Below, in pieces: positions 1-22,936 of a stretch of 64,000 bases of DNA. Where the stretch lies: positions 113,648-177,647 of the forward strand of contig QAOA01004763.1 of the NCBI GenBank assembly GCA_003255065.1, given 5' to 3'. The first letter of the stretch is position 1; every line of letters begins with the position of its first letter. Source of the stretch: Cercis canadensis. Its lineage: Eukaryota > Streptophyta > Magnoliopsida > Fabales > Fabaceae. The notes beneath the pieces were generated by a model. The model saw only the letters and a program-made list of their open reading frames with translations. It did not search any database and was not told where the DNA came from. The position numbers and the translations under genes are program-made.

Positions 1-3000
1 ATATATTATCTTTGGCATGGTGTGGCTTGTGTTGTCTGAGGAGTAGGCAGCCAAAGCAAAGTGAAGCTAATAGCATCATTGGTAGCTTAGTCCTGCTAAA
101 TACAGGGTATATTTTAGACTTGAGTAGATGACATATACTGCAGTCTCTTTTTGCATCTCTCAACCTAAAAGAGCCATTAGCAAATAAAATTGGAGCCATA
201 GCAACAATCCCGTTAGAGTGAAAAAATTGGTATAAACTTCTGTTTAAAATTTCAAACATTCTGCTTTAAAAGGTTTGACTTAGGAGGGGACCTTAAATTT
301 CTAAATAGCATCTTCATGTGGTACATTGGTTTTGTGCATTAATGAATCTTTTGGAAATTTTATGTGTGAATTCTTGAAATTGGACTCCTTCAAGAATGTA
401 AGGAAGCATAGTTAAATTAGAAAAGGATTTGTATTGGATTGGGCCGCTTATTAAGTAGATGAGCCATGCAAAGAAGCAAAGTTTTGGTTATTAATGGTTG
501 TAGGAATTACAAAATGGCATTGGTATATAGCCCATTGTTAACTTGGTTTTTAGATGAAATTGATTAGTCTTCTGGCTGTGGCTGGATGTGAGGACGTGAA
601 TGGGTAGACTTCCACTTCCTACTTGAAGATGCGTTTCTGAGGGCTCTGTTCGTGGAAGTCTTATTATTTTTTTTCAATGTTTTGATTTGGAATCTATTGT
701 TTAGATTTAGAGTATTATTCTTGTATAGATTCTTCTTTTCATGTGAAATATTTATTACCTTTCAAAATTGGACGTATCTTTATGGGAAAGTTAAATTTTG
801 TTTGCTAATTTTACTGAACGTTTGTTTACTTATTCAGTCATGGGTTTGGTTTTTAACAATTTGAAGTTTCCTGGAGAGCCTTTTCTAGCAAAAAATGATG
901 GTCTGTTTCTTTTGAAGGGAATAGTTTACGGAGATAAGCCCATAATGCAACATTAAGGGGCAGGTAGATTCAGGCAGGAGTTGACATGTATCCATCATTC
1001 ATATATGGTGATAGTTCCTTGGAATTTGTCAGGAACAACTTGGAGATATTTGAAATTTAAGCTGGTCATCATTTAAGGAGTGGGGTCTTGGGATACAAGA
1101 TAAGAGCCTCTGGAATAATGTTTGATGTCTTATCTAATTCTATTAAAGTTTCGTGATCATTATTTGATTGCCACAAATAGAAATGCCTGAAGGGAGATGC
1201 GATTAGATGTTCGGTTTCCTATGCCACTTTTGGATTGAGTGATTCATTTTGTCTCACTTTTTCCCAGGACTTTAATGTTTATTGGGTGGATAGGAAGGGT
1301 GAATTTTTTTTTTTCTGTTGGTAGTTTAATGAAAGCATTTATGTGGTTATTCGGAAAGCTAAAGTTTGTGGGAATGCTTTTTTCCCTTGCATGAACAGCT
1401 TCCCATGAAGGATGCTTACAGCAGATGATTTGAGGAGTCATTACATGATTGTCAAGTGTTTTATGTGAATTGGTGTTGCACATGTGAATAAGATGGAGAG
1501 AGAATAGATAACCTGTTACAACATTATAAGGTAGCTTGATCCTTGTACTATGATTGTCCTTTGCTATCCTGGAACAGTAGTGTGTTACATGCCTTACAAG
1601 GTTATGAAGATAGGGCATGTAAAGGAGTATGACATAAGAGTCTATGATGTTTTTGATTATCAGGATAATGGGTTTTATCATATTGTATGGTTTCAAATTT
1701 ACCTTAATTGTGGAATTTGTTGTGAACTTGGTTGATTGAATTTTTCTTATAAATTAGGATTTCTATTTCTATTTAAAATAGGATTTGAGTGTCAAGTTAG
1801 AGTTTTCTATTCTGGTAGAATTAGGATTAGTAGGGTTGCTCTATATAAGGATTATTATGCATTTTAGTTCTTTGCTTATAGTGTGTTAATTAATTCATTA
1901 GTGATTGTCATTTGTTCCTATTTACTCTCTCTGATAGCCATCTAAACTTTTTCCTCTTTTCTCTTCTCCTTATCTACTGATTTTATGTCAGTCAATTTGT
2001 TCTTAGTGATTTGAACCTGTTTTTTTTTCTTAGAGGACGTACTCTGTAAGAAGATTTCTTTCTCTATCAGAAAGAAAAGAAAGTAATGATAATCTTTTTC
2101 AAGTTAGAGTAATACCTGGCAGATTTGAAGTTTTGTTTGCCCATCATTCCATGTATATTGTGATACCAGCTGTTTGCTCCCTCCCTTCTCTGATTTTTGG
2201 AAGAACTAAATTGTATATGTACTTCTGTCCTGTTTTGGGAAATTGCACTTTGATCCAATACTAAAATTGAAGGTTTGGGGAAGTTGCAGAGGGGCTGGGC
2301 CTAGTTTTCCATTTCTGAAGTTTCTTGAATTCTATAAAAGTATTACTTGTAACAGTAATTTATTTTGAGTCTTGGGTGTAATAAGGACTAGAATTTTTTT
2401 GAGGGTTTGTGGTCATTATTGCACCTTGTTTGTTGTGATAATAAATTTCTACAACTCCCTTTGCCTCTGGACATGGGCGAAATCATGATGTAACTGTGTC
2501 TTGCACTTCTCTCTTTTTCATTTAGATTCGACTGCACAAGAAAATAGATATGTAATACATGAATGCTTGCATTTTTTTTTAATATTGATTATGTTATCTT
2601 GTTATTACTTGAACAAAATTAATTTTTTCCTAATCTTGGTTCCACTATAGACCTTTTGAATGTATATGTGTGCACGTGTGCATGTGCACTTTTGTATATA
2701 TTCAGTTTTATTTGTATGTTGATTATGCCTTAAAGTTTTTGGCAATTCTTCATTTTTTCTCTCTTCAAGTTTTTTTTCCCCTATTTATTTCATAAACTGG
2801 AAAAAGAAAGGAAGATATGAAGGGATAAGTGAACAGTCCTCTGCATCTGACTTCTTATATGCTAATTTAACCTATTATCCTACTGCATCATCTGATTAAC
2901 TTATGGATACTTGACTTGTTTATTTTGATCTGTTTGACTCTTCCCAAAAATTTTGTTCCCATGTCATATATAATGATTTGTATCTTGTCCGCTAAGTGGG

Positions 3001-3146
3001 CTAATAAGAAAACCATGGAGAATATTACCTTTGAGTGATTCTAAGTGCGTAGTTAAGCTGTGTTCCAAGATTGTGTAGATTTACTGATCTGAATGGCAAT
3101 GTAAGGTTCTTTATTTTTATTTTCTCCTCTTCTGTGTTTTGTACAG
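1..3146 (+). other. PRMT6 intron 1 (partial); no exon seen
   Basis: No coding exon of the downstream methyltransferase is visible here. The first recognisable exon starts at 3147, directly after a TACAG acceptor. In PRMT6 proteins roughly 100 N-terminal residues precede that exon, so the start codon and first exon should lie left of the window and this stretch is read as intron. Open frames in it have no family resemblance. The placement of the true first exon is an inference. Confidence 0.6.
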
Positions 3147-13453
<10,307 letters not shown>

Positions 13454-15546
13454 TATCCTCAAGTAGTTTTGCTTTGTCTTTTTCACAAACGCCTTCACAA
13501 TCGGATACAAGTCATTCATTACCTATCTCATCTTAGGACTGTTGCATATACATCTTTGCTGACTTCATTCCTCCAACAGAATTGAGACAGTTTGGCTCAT
13601 GAAATCCACTAATCTCTACTTACCAGATTGGGATCGGACAACTGACGAACTTGTTGGCATATCCTCTTAGGTCAACCAATTAAAATTTTGATTGTAACCC
13701 TATTTATACTCGAAATATACAGTTTACTTGATCACAAGATTGTACACTGAGGCAGATTTTTTGTTGTCATTTTGGAGGCCCCAATTGCAGGGTAATGTTT
13801 TCTTCTGGACCATTGTTAACTAATTTGGAATTACACATTCTGGTCTATACTGCCTGCAAAATCATATGTTTGAAAATTTTAGCGTTGATCCTTTTAGATT
13901 CATTTTCCTTCAATATGTGGATGGATTTATATACATTAGGTCGTGCTGTGCTTATTGTGCCTGCACAGGTAGGATGAGGTTAACTATGTAAGGTTGTGAT
14001 TGGGATTTCATAACATGCATGGCATACCCCTGTTGCAGCATCAGCTTTCCATGACCATGATTAGGGTTTGAGAAAACTGGTTCAGGTGCGCCAAAACGAT
14101 TGGAAGCATTTGTGGTTGCAGTTTCTGTTCTGATCGTGCTCAAGCACTGCTGTTTCTTAACAAGATTCGGTGTTTTTTTTTTTCATATAATGTCTTCCCA
14201 TTCATTTTCCGGAGGTGTCATTTTGATGTGATGTACTTTTATGATCTTTGATCAACATTGTCTTGGCAAATCACTAGCATGTTATTTTCTGAAACATTTT
14301 TCTGGGATTGATGTTGGATTAAAAGGTCGTAGAGCAGAGATACATATATTTTATTTCAATATTTAATTCTATATTAACTTCTTGTTTATGAAAGTAGCAA
14401 GGAAATTGGTCGGTGGGGCCATGATAAGTTTTCTGCTCTGGTGGCCTAGCTAAAAGATGGGATTGAACGACACGCTTTTAACTACGCTTAATTTTTCTTA
14501 TTTTATTTTCCAATGTTATAACTAGTTTAATTTCTCTCTAAAAACAATTTAGATTTGCCATAAAATTTGAGAAAATTATTCTCAGGTATGAAATGTTAGA
14601 GATAAAGACACTCAATTGCATCAGGTACTTGCTTACTTTTTGGCACTCAATTTTGTTCATAACTTCATATACATGGCTATCATGTGATTATTTTATTTAA
14701 TATATGGTTATTATATTAAAATATAAAGAGAATAACCACTCATAAATAGAATAATCACACAATATTAAGAGATGTTTTTGTTATTTTATTTAAAGATAGT
14801 TGACACTCTCTCTATTATTGATTTATGTTTAATGAGAATGAACAGTTCAAATTAGACTAACTTGACATTGTCATGTTGGTCCCTAAAATGACTTGATACA
14901 AATTCAAGCTATTCTTTGTTCTTTTATTACCTTTGTTTGTTTTGATGTAATCATTAAATTGAAAGAGACTACTAATCTTCTAAATTCTCCATTTTCCTTT
15001 CTTTGCAACCTCACTATCTTCTTATTCTTATATATCATCTTTTGAAAGCAGAAGTCTTCAACAAAGTTTCCCTACTTGCAGAGTGTCTTTTGGATATATA
15101 TCATATTCAGTTCATTTTTCTTTTATCCATAGCATGAAACACTTATCTTTCTTCTAATTTTTGTTATTTTCTTTTTTGGTTTTATTAGATTGATGCTTTT
15201 GTTTAGTTTCTTTCAATTTATTTAACGGTAAAGTGTATGGAAATGTTTTTCAGGGATCAGCGGCAAAGAAAGGAAGCAAGAATGAGAAGAAGATATATCA
15301 TTGAGCAGAAACGTTTCAAAAGACCAAACACATGTCATAAACTAAATTCTATATATCCCAACAGTTCATAAGGAAGGGAACTCCCCAAGTTTATTACAGT
15401 GTGGATTTTTTCAGCAAAAGGATGGAAACTCCCCAAGTTCTTTCAAGTACTGCCATAAAATGGCAAAGTTCTTCAAACATAAATTCAGTTCCAGGTTATG
15501 TTCAAGGACTTCTATCTTCCTATAATGGCTCAAATCAAGTTCAAAA
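13454..15546 (+). other. PRMT6 3'UTR and downstream intergenic DNA
   Basis: The sequence after the stop codon is T-rich and non-coding; the 3'UTR probably covers the first several hundred bases. No poly(A) site is assigned. At 15254-15371 an acceptor-like CAG precedes a 39-codon basic open frame ending in TAA, without recognisable homology. Confidence 0.5.
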
Positions 15547-15555
15547 TTATTTAAA

Positions 15556-16094
15556 GGCTTAATTGTAATTTTGGTCATTTTATTTTAACAACTTGAACTT
15601 TTTGATCCCTCGTTTAAAAATGAATTATTTAGTCCAGTTATATTCATAAAATGTACAATTTTAGTCATTTTATCTTTAAACCAAAATTTCTTAAGTCTAT
15701 TTTAAGATATAAATTTATCTGATTCATAATCTAACCTTTCAAATTAAAGAGATATGTCTTGTGAACCTCCTCATGAAATTTCAGCTCGATCTAATGGTGA
15801 ATGAATTTAGATTTGAGATTAGATAAAAACTTCTAGTTTTGGAATTTTAGGCTACGTCTCATTGTTGGATCGAACTGAAATTTTGTGAGAAGATTTGCAA
15901 AACGTAACTCTTCAATCTGAACGGTAAGATTGTGAATTTGAATACTTTACACCTTAAACTAGACTTGAGAAATGACGAAATGACCAAAATTGTACATTTT
16001 ATGAATATAAATAAACAAAATTGTTCTCTTTTAAACAAGAGGGACTAAAAAGTTTAAATTGTTAAAATAAGAAGACTAAAATTGCAATTAAGCC
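15556..16094. mobile_element. Foldback MULE-like element with 9-bp target duplication
   Basis: The 539-bp element is a near-complete inverted repeat: arms of about 250 bp begin GGCTTAATTG at 15556 and end CAATTAAGCC at 16094, around a short unpaired centre near 15,820-15,845. It is flanked by a perfect 9-bp direct repeat TTATTTAAA at 15547-15555 and 16095-16103. A 9-bp duplication with long terminal inverted repeats is the hallmark of Mutator-like elements. It has no coding capacity, so it would be non-autonomous. A related single arm is at 31578. Confidence 0.85.
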
Positions 16095-16103
16095 TTATTT
16101 AAA

Positions 16104-17186
16104 TCAACTACTCTTCTTTTTTAAATTCACCTATATCAATTGGATATCAATTCAGTCTAGTAGTAAGGGTATAGTCTAGCCGATCCTCAACTCATCTAAT
16201 AAATAAACTTATATTTTTGTTCAAGCTCAGCTCGTTTAAAATCATGAGCTATATGAATTTAAATGAGTTTTATATTAAAATATTTTTTAAATAAATTTAT
16301 GAATAAAATATACAATATATTATTATAAGATTTAATTATGTTCTGGATCCTTATAGTTTTAATCATAATTAGAATAAATTCTTACAATTCAATTCCGTTT
16401 AAAAAAGTTTCGATATTTTTAATATAATTAAATTCTTGTTGTTACTCTCAATTATAACACTGCTAATGAGCTGTTGACATATTAAACAATGTATACATTT
16501 GACAAATATGATATCTCAGCTGGCAAAAATAAAGCACCGTCAGCAACACATGTGGGCTCAAGGCCATTACTGTCCAATGGGAGTAGAAAATGCATTGCAG
16601 TTACTCTTCCTTTTCCCTTTGGCATCATTTGAGAAACCTCCAAAGACCTTTGGTTATCTTGCATGTCATTATCTTGCCTAGCATTCTTTGAAATAATAAT
16701 GCAAGTAGAAATTCATGATTACTAGATTCACGGGTTGCTTCTGATATGTGGCGTGATAAGTAGATTAAAAAAAAATTAGGTTCATTAGCGTAGACTTATT
16801 TGGTACGCTACATAGTATTTTGTATATAACTTAGGATATTGTGCTTGGAACACAAATCACTATATTAACCTAAAAGCAAGCCCTTTTCTTGTGAGTATGC
16901 CTATCTATAGGTATTGTACTCATTTCCTCCTCTCTCTTGTATTTTTTGTTTCTCTTCTCTCTTTTCACAAATCTTCTCTCTCTTTTGCTTTAGCTGCTCG
17001 TGCGTTGCATAAATTTGCAACTAGTGTATAACCAATGTGGTTTGTTGGGGATGTAGAGAATTTGGTAACTAGGATTTTTCATTTAGTATTATCAATTGCT
17101 TTTAGTATATTTGTTTGAAATAATTGTGATTCCTTACACTATTGAAACTAGGAAATCGTATGTGTTGGCTAATATATAATTAAATT
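16104..17186. other. Intergenic, AT-rich, no gene seen
   Basis: There is no open frame with family resemblance, no tRNA-like fold noticed and no clear element ends. The paired 60-codon frames near 16,480-16,680 overlap on opposite strands and look accidental. Confidence 0.6.
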
Positions 17187-17742
17187 CTAACTCCATTATG
17201 GCCCCTTACTTATTTGGGCATTCTCAAGATGGTCCCGCAAAACAATGTTTTCTCAATTTAGTCTCTCAATTAAGAGTTTCGCTTCAATAAAATCCCTTCA
17301 TTTAGTTGCCGCTAACTTAAGTAACGAAAATGCTGATGTGGCCATTAAAGAGTGATGTAACACTGTTAAATTTCACGTTAGACATCTAAGTGGGCACACC
17401 ACTTAAGTGCTGCCCTAAAACGATGTCATTTCTCATCCTCTATTCTTCTTCTTCTTCTTCTGCTTCGCTAAAAATGGTTGCTCCACTTAAGACCCAAAAC
17501 CGTGTCGTTTTGAGGAGCACTTAAGTGGTGTGTTCACTTAGATGTCCAACGTGACATTTAATAGTGCTACATCACTCTTTAAAGGTCATATCAGCATTTC
17601 TGTCAATTAAGTTAACGACAACTAGATTGAGGGATTTGATTGAAACGAAACTCTTAATTGAATGACTAAATTGAGAAGACATTACACTGAGAGATTATCT
17701 TGAAAACGCCCAAATAAATGAGGGACGACAATAGGGTTTTAG
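17187..17742. mobile_element. Second foldback element (non-autonomous, class uncertain)
   Basis: Two arms of roughly 230-250 bp are inverted copies of each other. The left arm contains TTATTTGGGCATTCTCAAGA; the right arm read on the minus strand gives TTATTTGGGCGTTTTCAAGA. Both run on through CAATTAAGAGTTTCG, AAAGAGTGATGTA and CACCACTTAAGTGCT to a pyrimidine-rich loop containing (TTC)n near 17,445-17,460. The outer ends are ragged and I could not fix a target duplication, so assignment to Mutator-like elements is only a guess. It is unrelated in sequence to the element at 15,556. Confidence 0.75.
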
Positions 17743-18488
17743 TCTATATAAGTACCTTCGAGAAGGGGAGGATGAGTCCACCTTCAATCACGGTCCAAGG
17801 AAAGGAAGGGCACTCCATGAGTGTTCTCGGTCGTACAAAAGAAACAAAATGATTAGTTAACTATGTGGCCTACCATGTCATGACCTAAGCTCCTATTCAC
17901 ACTTTTCCATTACTCTACAATATGCCACTCAGAATACAGTACACACAGCTAACAGCAGAAGAGGTTCAACTTCAAGATACCACGTATACATGTTCATATA
18001 GATAGCTTTAATTCTAAATCAAAACAAATGCTTTATTTATTTATTTTGATTACAAGAAAGCATAATGTCCTGGGGGCAAAGGAGATCGAGGAGAGTGCAC
18101 GGCAATAATAGAACTCATGACACATCAACCCTCTGGTTCTTATGATCGGAGAAGATGTCATTAGACTCATAAGTTATTTGTAGGTGTTTTATTTTTTGTT
18201 TTACTTTTTTTTTTTCTATGATTTACCTCCCTTCATCAGTTAAGTACAGTTTTAATTAGCCCCAGTGGCTGTGGTCTTGTTAATTTTGAGTTGTCTCAAT
18301 ATAACTAAGCAGAAGTGCTTAGAAAAAATTTTCACTTATTTTTTAAATTAAATTTATCAATTTAGAATTTTTTTCTTTTTCGAATTTATCCTTCTTGTCT
18401 CCATTGATAACTGTCTTGAATTGTCTCCATTGTTATTAAATTTGGACATATACTATGTGTCATCAAAATATCATAGAATAAAACTGAT
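17743..18488. other. Intergenic, no gene seen
   Basis: No coding frame or element end is recognised in this stretch. Confidence 0.5.
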
Positions 18489-19199
18489 GTAACTATTGAC
18501 TCTAACCCTGTGTATGAAGAGAAACTGTGTAGAAACACTATGAAGCCTAGATGGCTCAATGATTATATAGTCTAATTAGCAAGTTAGTTGTGTAATTGTC
18601 AGGTGGGGCATTCTGTAATAAGCCTAGGAAGGTTCTAAGTAACTGTCATTATCCTATAAAATAATAATTGGAGAAGAGATTAGGCATGCATTCGATTATG
18701 AAATAATGAGAATTCAGTTTACTGTCTATTCCTTCTCACCTTTGTTTTTTCTCTGCTACTTTCCGTCATCATCTTCTTTCTTTTTCTTTTAGGTTCTCTG
18801 CTATCAATTAGTGCTTTCATTGAGAGCCACTACTAGGACAGCCAAAAGCTAGCAAGATGAACGATTGGATAGGCATGGTGCTCAGATTGGGCAATTGCAG
18901 GAAGGGATTTCAGCGATTATGGAGTAACTGAGGGAGATTCGTACAGAACTCAAGGAACTGAGGGAAATTCCTCCATAATCGCTGAAATCCCTTCCTGCAA
19001 TTGGCCAATCTAAGCATCATGCCTATCTAATCGTTCATCTTGCTTGCTTTTGGCGGTCATGGTGGCTCTCAATGAAAGCACCAACTGATAACTAGGGAAT
19101 TACACAACTAACTTGGCTAACTAGGCTACATAGTCATTAAGCTTAACAATCTTTCTACTCAATTTCTCTCTATACACAGGGTTAGAGTCAATAGTTACA
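18489..19199. mobile_element. Palindromic LTR-retrotransposon fragment (two inverted LTR-leader-gag starts)
   Basis: The left arm reads forward from AACTATTGACTCTAACCC through GTGCTTTCATTGAGAGCC and an ATG at 18857 into a short gag-like frame (GISAIME). The right arm repeats these landmarks in reverse (GGCTCTCAATGAAAGCAC; GGGTTAGAGTCAATAGTT ending about 19199). The arms meet near 18,925-18,980 around a loop of about 45 bp. The right arm lacks about 0.2 kb present in the left (about 18,600-18,810). The order of LTR end, leader and gag start is like plant Ty3/gypsy elements; that assignment is moderately confident. There is no polyprotein. Confidence 0.65.
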
Positions 19200-21091
19200 T
19201 AAAAAACACACCAAACTCATGATTTTAAGAAGGATAAATTTCCATTTCCCTCTATGTGCTTTAGCATGATTTCACTTAGTCCCCTTGTTATTCAAAACAC
19301 ATGATCACTCTACCTATATGGAAATATTCACCAAGATATAATGAGTTTCTTTCTGATGATGCCTGATCTGAGCTAAAGGTCGAGAAGATACATAAGGTCG
19401 GAAGAGTATTAACTACACAATGACACAAGTGAACTAAAGATTGGGTGGCGATACCCGAGTTCCGAAACTTAAGTTAATACGATCCGAGCTAAAAATAATA
19501 ATAAATGCTAAAGGAAACAAAAATCCATATACATGTTGCTGATAACTATTTATAGAGGGGGATTAAAGAGTATGATAGGAATATCTAATATGGAGATTTG
19601 ATGATGTGGGCCTTTGGTGAAATGAGTCTGAATGTAATGGGCCAAAAGGATGGGGTATCTACACTTTCCAGCTATCTATAACAAAAGAAGTATACATATG
19701 ATAAACATACGAATCTATATTTGATCCCCTCCTGAAGGTGAACCATATCTTACCAAATTAGAATTAACATTACCTAACGCTTAGCACCAATTTTAATATA
19801 ATATGATAAAACAATCTCTTTTGCAATAATTGTTATTCTTTATAGTTTAACAAAGCCAACTATACTTTCTATTTGCTTTATTAAAGTCATCTTTTGCATG
19901 AAACAGCCATATTTGTTTTAGAACAATGACCACCATACGCATGCTATGAATGGTTACAATCTTGAAGAATAACTTTATGTTTTTGAGTCCACAGTTTATC
20001 TTCTTGGATGTCATCAAATCGATCTATCACACGCAATGGGAGGGATAACTCCAATAGAAGGTGCTATTTTAAGTGTTGAACCCTGCTCAGGCTTTATGTC
20101 ATTACATAAATTTTTAATTAATCTATGAATTTATATGATAACCTTTTTTCTCTTACATATACCCAAGTTAACACTCATATTCCATATAGAAACAAAATAA
20201 TCGTTGAACTTAAAGCTAATCTAGTTTTTGGCATTAACTAATCTTTTCATGATTCATGTGTGTTTGTTTTTCGATGAACTATCTACGTTTTGATAGTTCT
20301 GGCAATGGAGAAACTGTCTCGGATTTGAATTAAAAGAAAGAACATCAATTTCTCTCTTGCTGAGAAAAGAAAAGCAAGAAGTATGATGTGTATTGATAAT
20401 TAATAGTTAAGCTAAGTTTGATTCATTAATACTAGTTGTGAATTGATGGAGGCATTCATATACCTAATAGATATAGCATTATCTCTATAAGAGCACTCGA
20501 TCGGAGAATCTTGGGTCCACTAAAAGAGTATACGAATCTGTAATTCATATGTTGTGACTTTCATGATAGGGAAAGAAAGTTAGTAATGATCCTTTTAATT
20601 ATATGATAATCCTATTTTGTAAATGGTTTTTCTTCCACTAAAACCTATTATTGTCTCTGTCTAATGAAGCCAGCATAAGCCACACTATCTATGTGGAGAA
20701 TATATAATCTCCCTAGATTTAGGATAAAGACAGCTTATCAAACATCTCAAAAGAATTTAAAAAAGAAAAGAGAGAGAGACAGATTATCAAAATGAACAAA
20801 CTAGGAGGTTCACTCATGCACTGATAACTTTTTTATTTCTGATCTATTGGAAGTTACACAATATGATTGATACATAACGCTCAAAAGGTAGCTTATCTCT
20901 TTCAAAATTTTACCCCACCTGCTTCCACTAAGATTGCTACAACACGGGACTCAAAGTATATTTTCTTTTCTACTTTAACCTTTTTAGCAATAGACTAAAA
21001 CTTTTGAAGTTTCAATACAAAAACATGCAATGTAAGTTATAGCTAGCTAGGTTCAAAACCAAAACTACAAGATTTAAGTTTGCAAAACCTG
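19200..21091. other. Intergenic, no gene seen
   Basis: AT-rich DNA without coding frames or recognisable element ends. Confidence 0.5.
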
Positions 21092-21094
21092 TAA

Positions 21095-21558
21095 GGTTCT
21101 GTTTGGAAGTTTAAAGTGAGGGGAGAGAAAAGGAGATGAGAGGAAAGAGAGGGAAAGGAAGGGAAGGGAAAGAGAAGAGTTTTTCTCTCATTTGTTTGGA
21201 TGATTAAAATGAGCAAAAAAAGAGAAAAAGAAATAAAAATCTATAATTTTACAAATTTATCTTTTATTTATAAAGTAAATATATTTAATATAAGATTTAA
21301 TAATATTATCTAAATAGTATTTGAAAAAAAAAATTGAAGAAATAAATAGAGGTATAATAGTAAACTATTTTTTTTTTCTTTCTAAACCCTCTAAATTGGA
21401 TGAACACAAAAGTGAGACAAAAAAAAAATGCAAGAGTTTGAGATTACCCCTTAGTTTCCTTTTCTTTTTTAATCTTAAATTCTCAAACAAGTGGATAGAC
21501 ACATTTATTTCTTTCATTTCTTCTCCTTTTCTTTCAATTTTAACACCCAAACAAATCC
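21095..21558 (-). mobile_element. Tourist-like (PIF/Harbinger-type) MITE, copy A
   Basis: A 464-bp element flanked by TAA on both sides (21092-21094, 21559-21561). The ends are inverted: GGTTCTGTTTGGAAGTTTAA at the left and the complement of GGATTTGTTTGGGTGTTAAA at the right. It has a purine-rich arm, an AT-rich core and a pyrimidine-rich arm, in reverse orientation relative to copies B-E. A 3-bp TWA target duplication with short inverted ends is the signature of PIF/Harbinger MITEs. Small open frames inside it are repeat-derived, not genes. Confidence 0.8.
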
Positions 21559-21621
21559 TAAGATTCAAATATTTTATTGGTAACTTAAATTAGAGTTACT
21601 AGTGCATGTGCAAGCGTGAGA

Positions 21622-21657
<36 letters not shown>
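21622..21657. repeat. Compound (GT)n(GA)n microsatellite
   Basis: About eight GT units followed by about ten GA units, just outside MITE copy A. Confidence 0.95.
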
Positions 21658-22090
21658 AATAGTTGGTAGTTCTCTAATTGAAATATATGTGCAACTTTTA
21701 GGTGGTAATAATGGTTCAATTATTGAGAAGACGTGCATGTCTTATGTATTTCCAACTCCAATTTTCTATTGAGTTTGTGACATCCCCACTATTATCTCAT
21801 ATTTTTCAATAATATCTTTCATAATTGGTGTTGTCGTATTAATGAGCATTTACAGATTTGAGTATCCTTCGTATCTGGCCTCTTCCCACATTCTTAGATT
21901 TGTCGTTGTTTTCTTCTATCACAACACCATTTTAATTCTGTTTTAATTCCAAGTGAAATTAGTGGAAACATGTTCAATTTTTTTTTTTCTAGAATTTCAT
22001 GCAATACAACCATTAAATATTGTTGCTTTCGTCTTTTATTCTTTGGGTGTGCCATAAGGTTGCTTGCATTTCATATTTTTTAAAGCTTAA

Positions 22091-22550
22091 GAGTTTGTTT
22101 GGAAGTTAAAATTGAGAGGAAATGAGTAAGTGTATCTATCTCCTTGTTTGGGAGATCAAAATTAAAATAAGAAAGGAAACCAATAGGTAACCTCAAACCC
22201 TCACATTATGTTTTTTTGCCTTCACTTTTGTGTTCCTCCAATTTGAAGGGTTTGGAGAAGAAAGAAGAGTAATTTACTACTATACCTCTATTTATTTTTT
22301 CAAATTCTTTTTCAAACACTATTTAGATAACATTATTAAATTTTATATTAAATATATTTACTTTATAAATAAAGGATAAATTTGTAAAATTATAAATTTT
22401 TATTTCTTTTCTTTCCTTTCCTCTTTTTTTGCTAATTTTAATCATCTAAATAAAGGAGAGGAAAATTCCTTCATTTCCCTTCCCTTCCTTTCCCTCTCTT
22501 TCTTCTCCTCTCCTTTCTTTTCCCTTCACTTCAAACTCCCAAACAGAGCC
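22091..22550 (+). mobile_element. Tourist-like MITE, copy B
   Basis: A 460-bp copy beginning GAGTTTGTTTGGAAGTTAAA and ending CAAACTCCCAAACAGAGCC, with TAA at 22088-22090 and 22551-22553. The right TAA is also the left flank of copy C, so the two copies abut head to tail. Confidence 0.8.
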
Positions 22551-22553
22551 TAA

Positions 22554-22933
22554 AGGTTTGTTTGTGAATTAAAATTAGGGGGAAATGAAAGGAAATGAAA
22601 TGAGTAAATATGTTCATCCCCTTGTTTGGGAGTTCAAGATTAAAAAAAGAAGTAGTTTACTATTATATCTCTATTTATTTTTTCAAATTCTTTTTCAAAC
22701 ACTATTTATATAACATTATTAAATCTTATATTAAATATATTTACTTTATAAATAAATGATAAATTTGTAAAATTATAATTTTTATTTATTTCTTTTTTCT
22801 TTCCTTTCATTTTGTTTATTTTAATCATCTAAACAAAAGAGAAGAAAATCCCTTCCATTCTATTCATTTCATTTCCCTCCATTTTCTCTTGTATCCTTCT
22901 CCTTTCTTTTCCCTTCAACTCCCAAACAAACCC
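22554..22933 (+). mobile_element. Tourist-like MITE, copy C (internally shortened)
   Basis: A 380-bp copy beginning AGGTTTGTTTGTGAATTAAA and ending CAACTCCCAAACAAACCC, followed by TAA at 22934-22936 and preceded by the TAA shared with copy B. Relative to B it lacks about 80 bp after AGATTAAAAAA. Confidence 0.8.
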
Positions 22934-22936
22934 TAA

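Noticed and set aside
1244-1696. A 150-codon minus-strand open frame
   Set aside because: It lies in the PRMT6 intron, overlaps a frame on the other strand and resembles no family; the start may be a non-ATG codon.
16482-16681. Overlapping 60-codon frames on both strands
   Set aside because: Short, mirror-image, without homology or splice signals.
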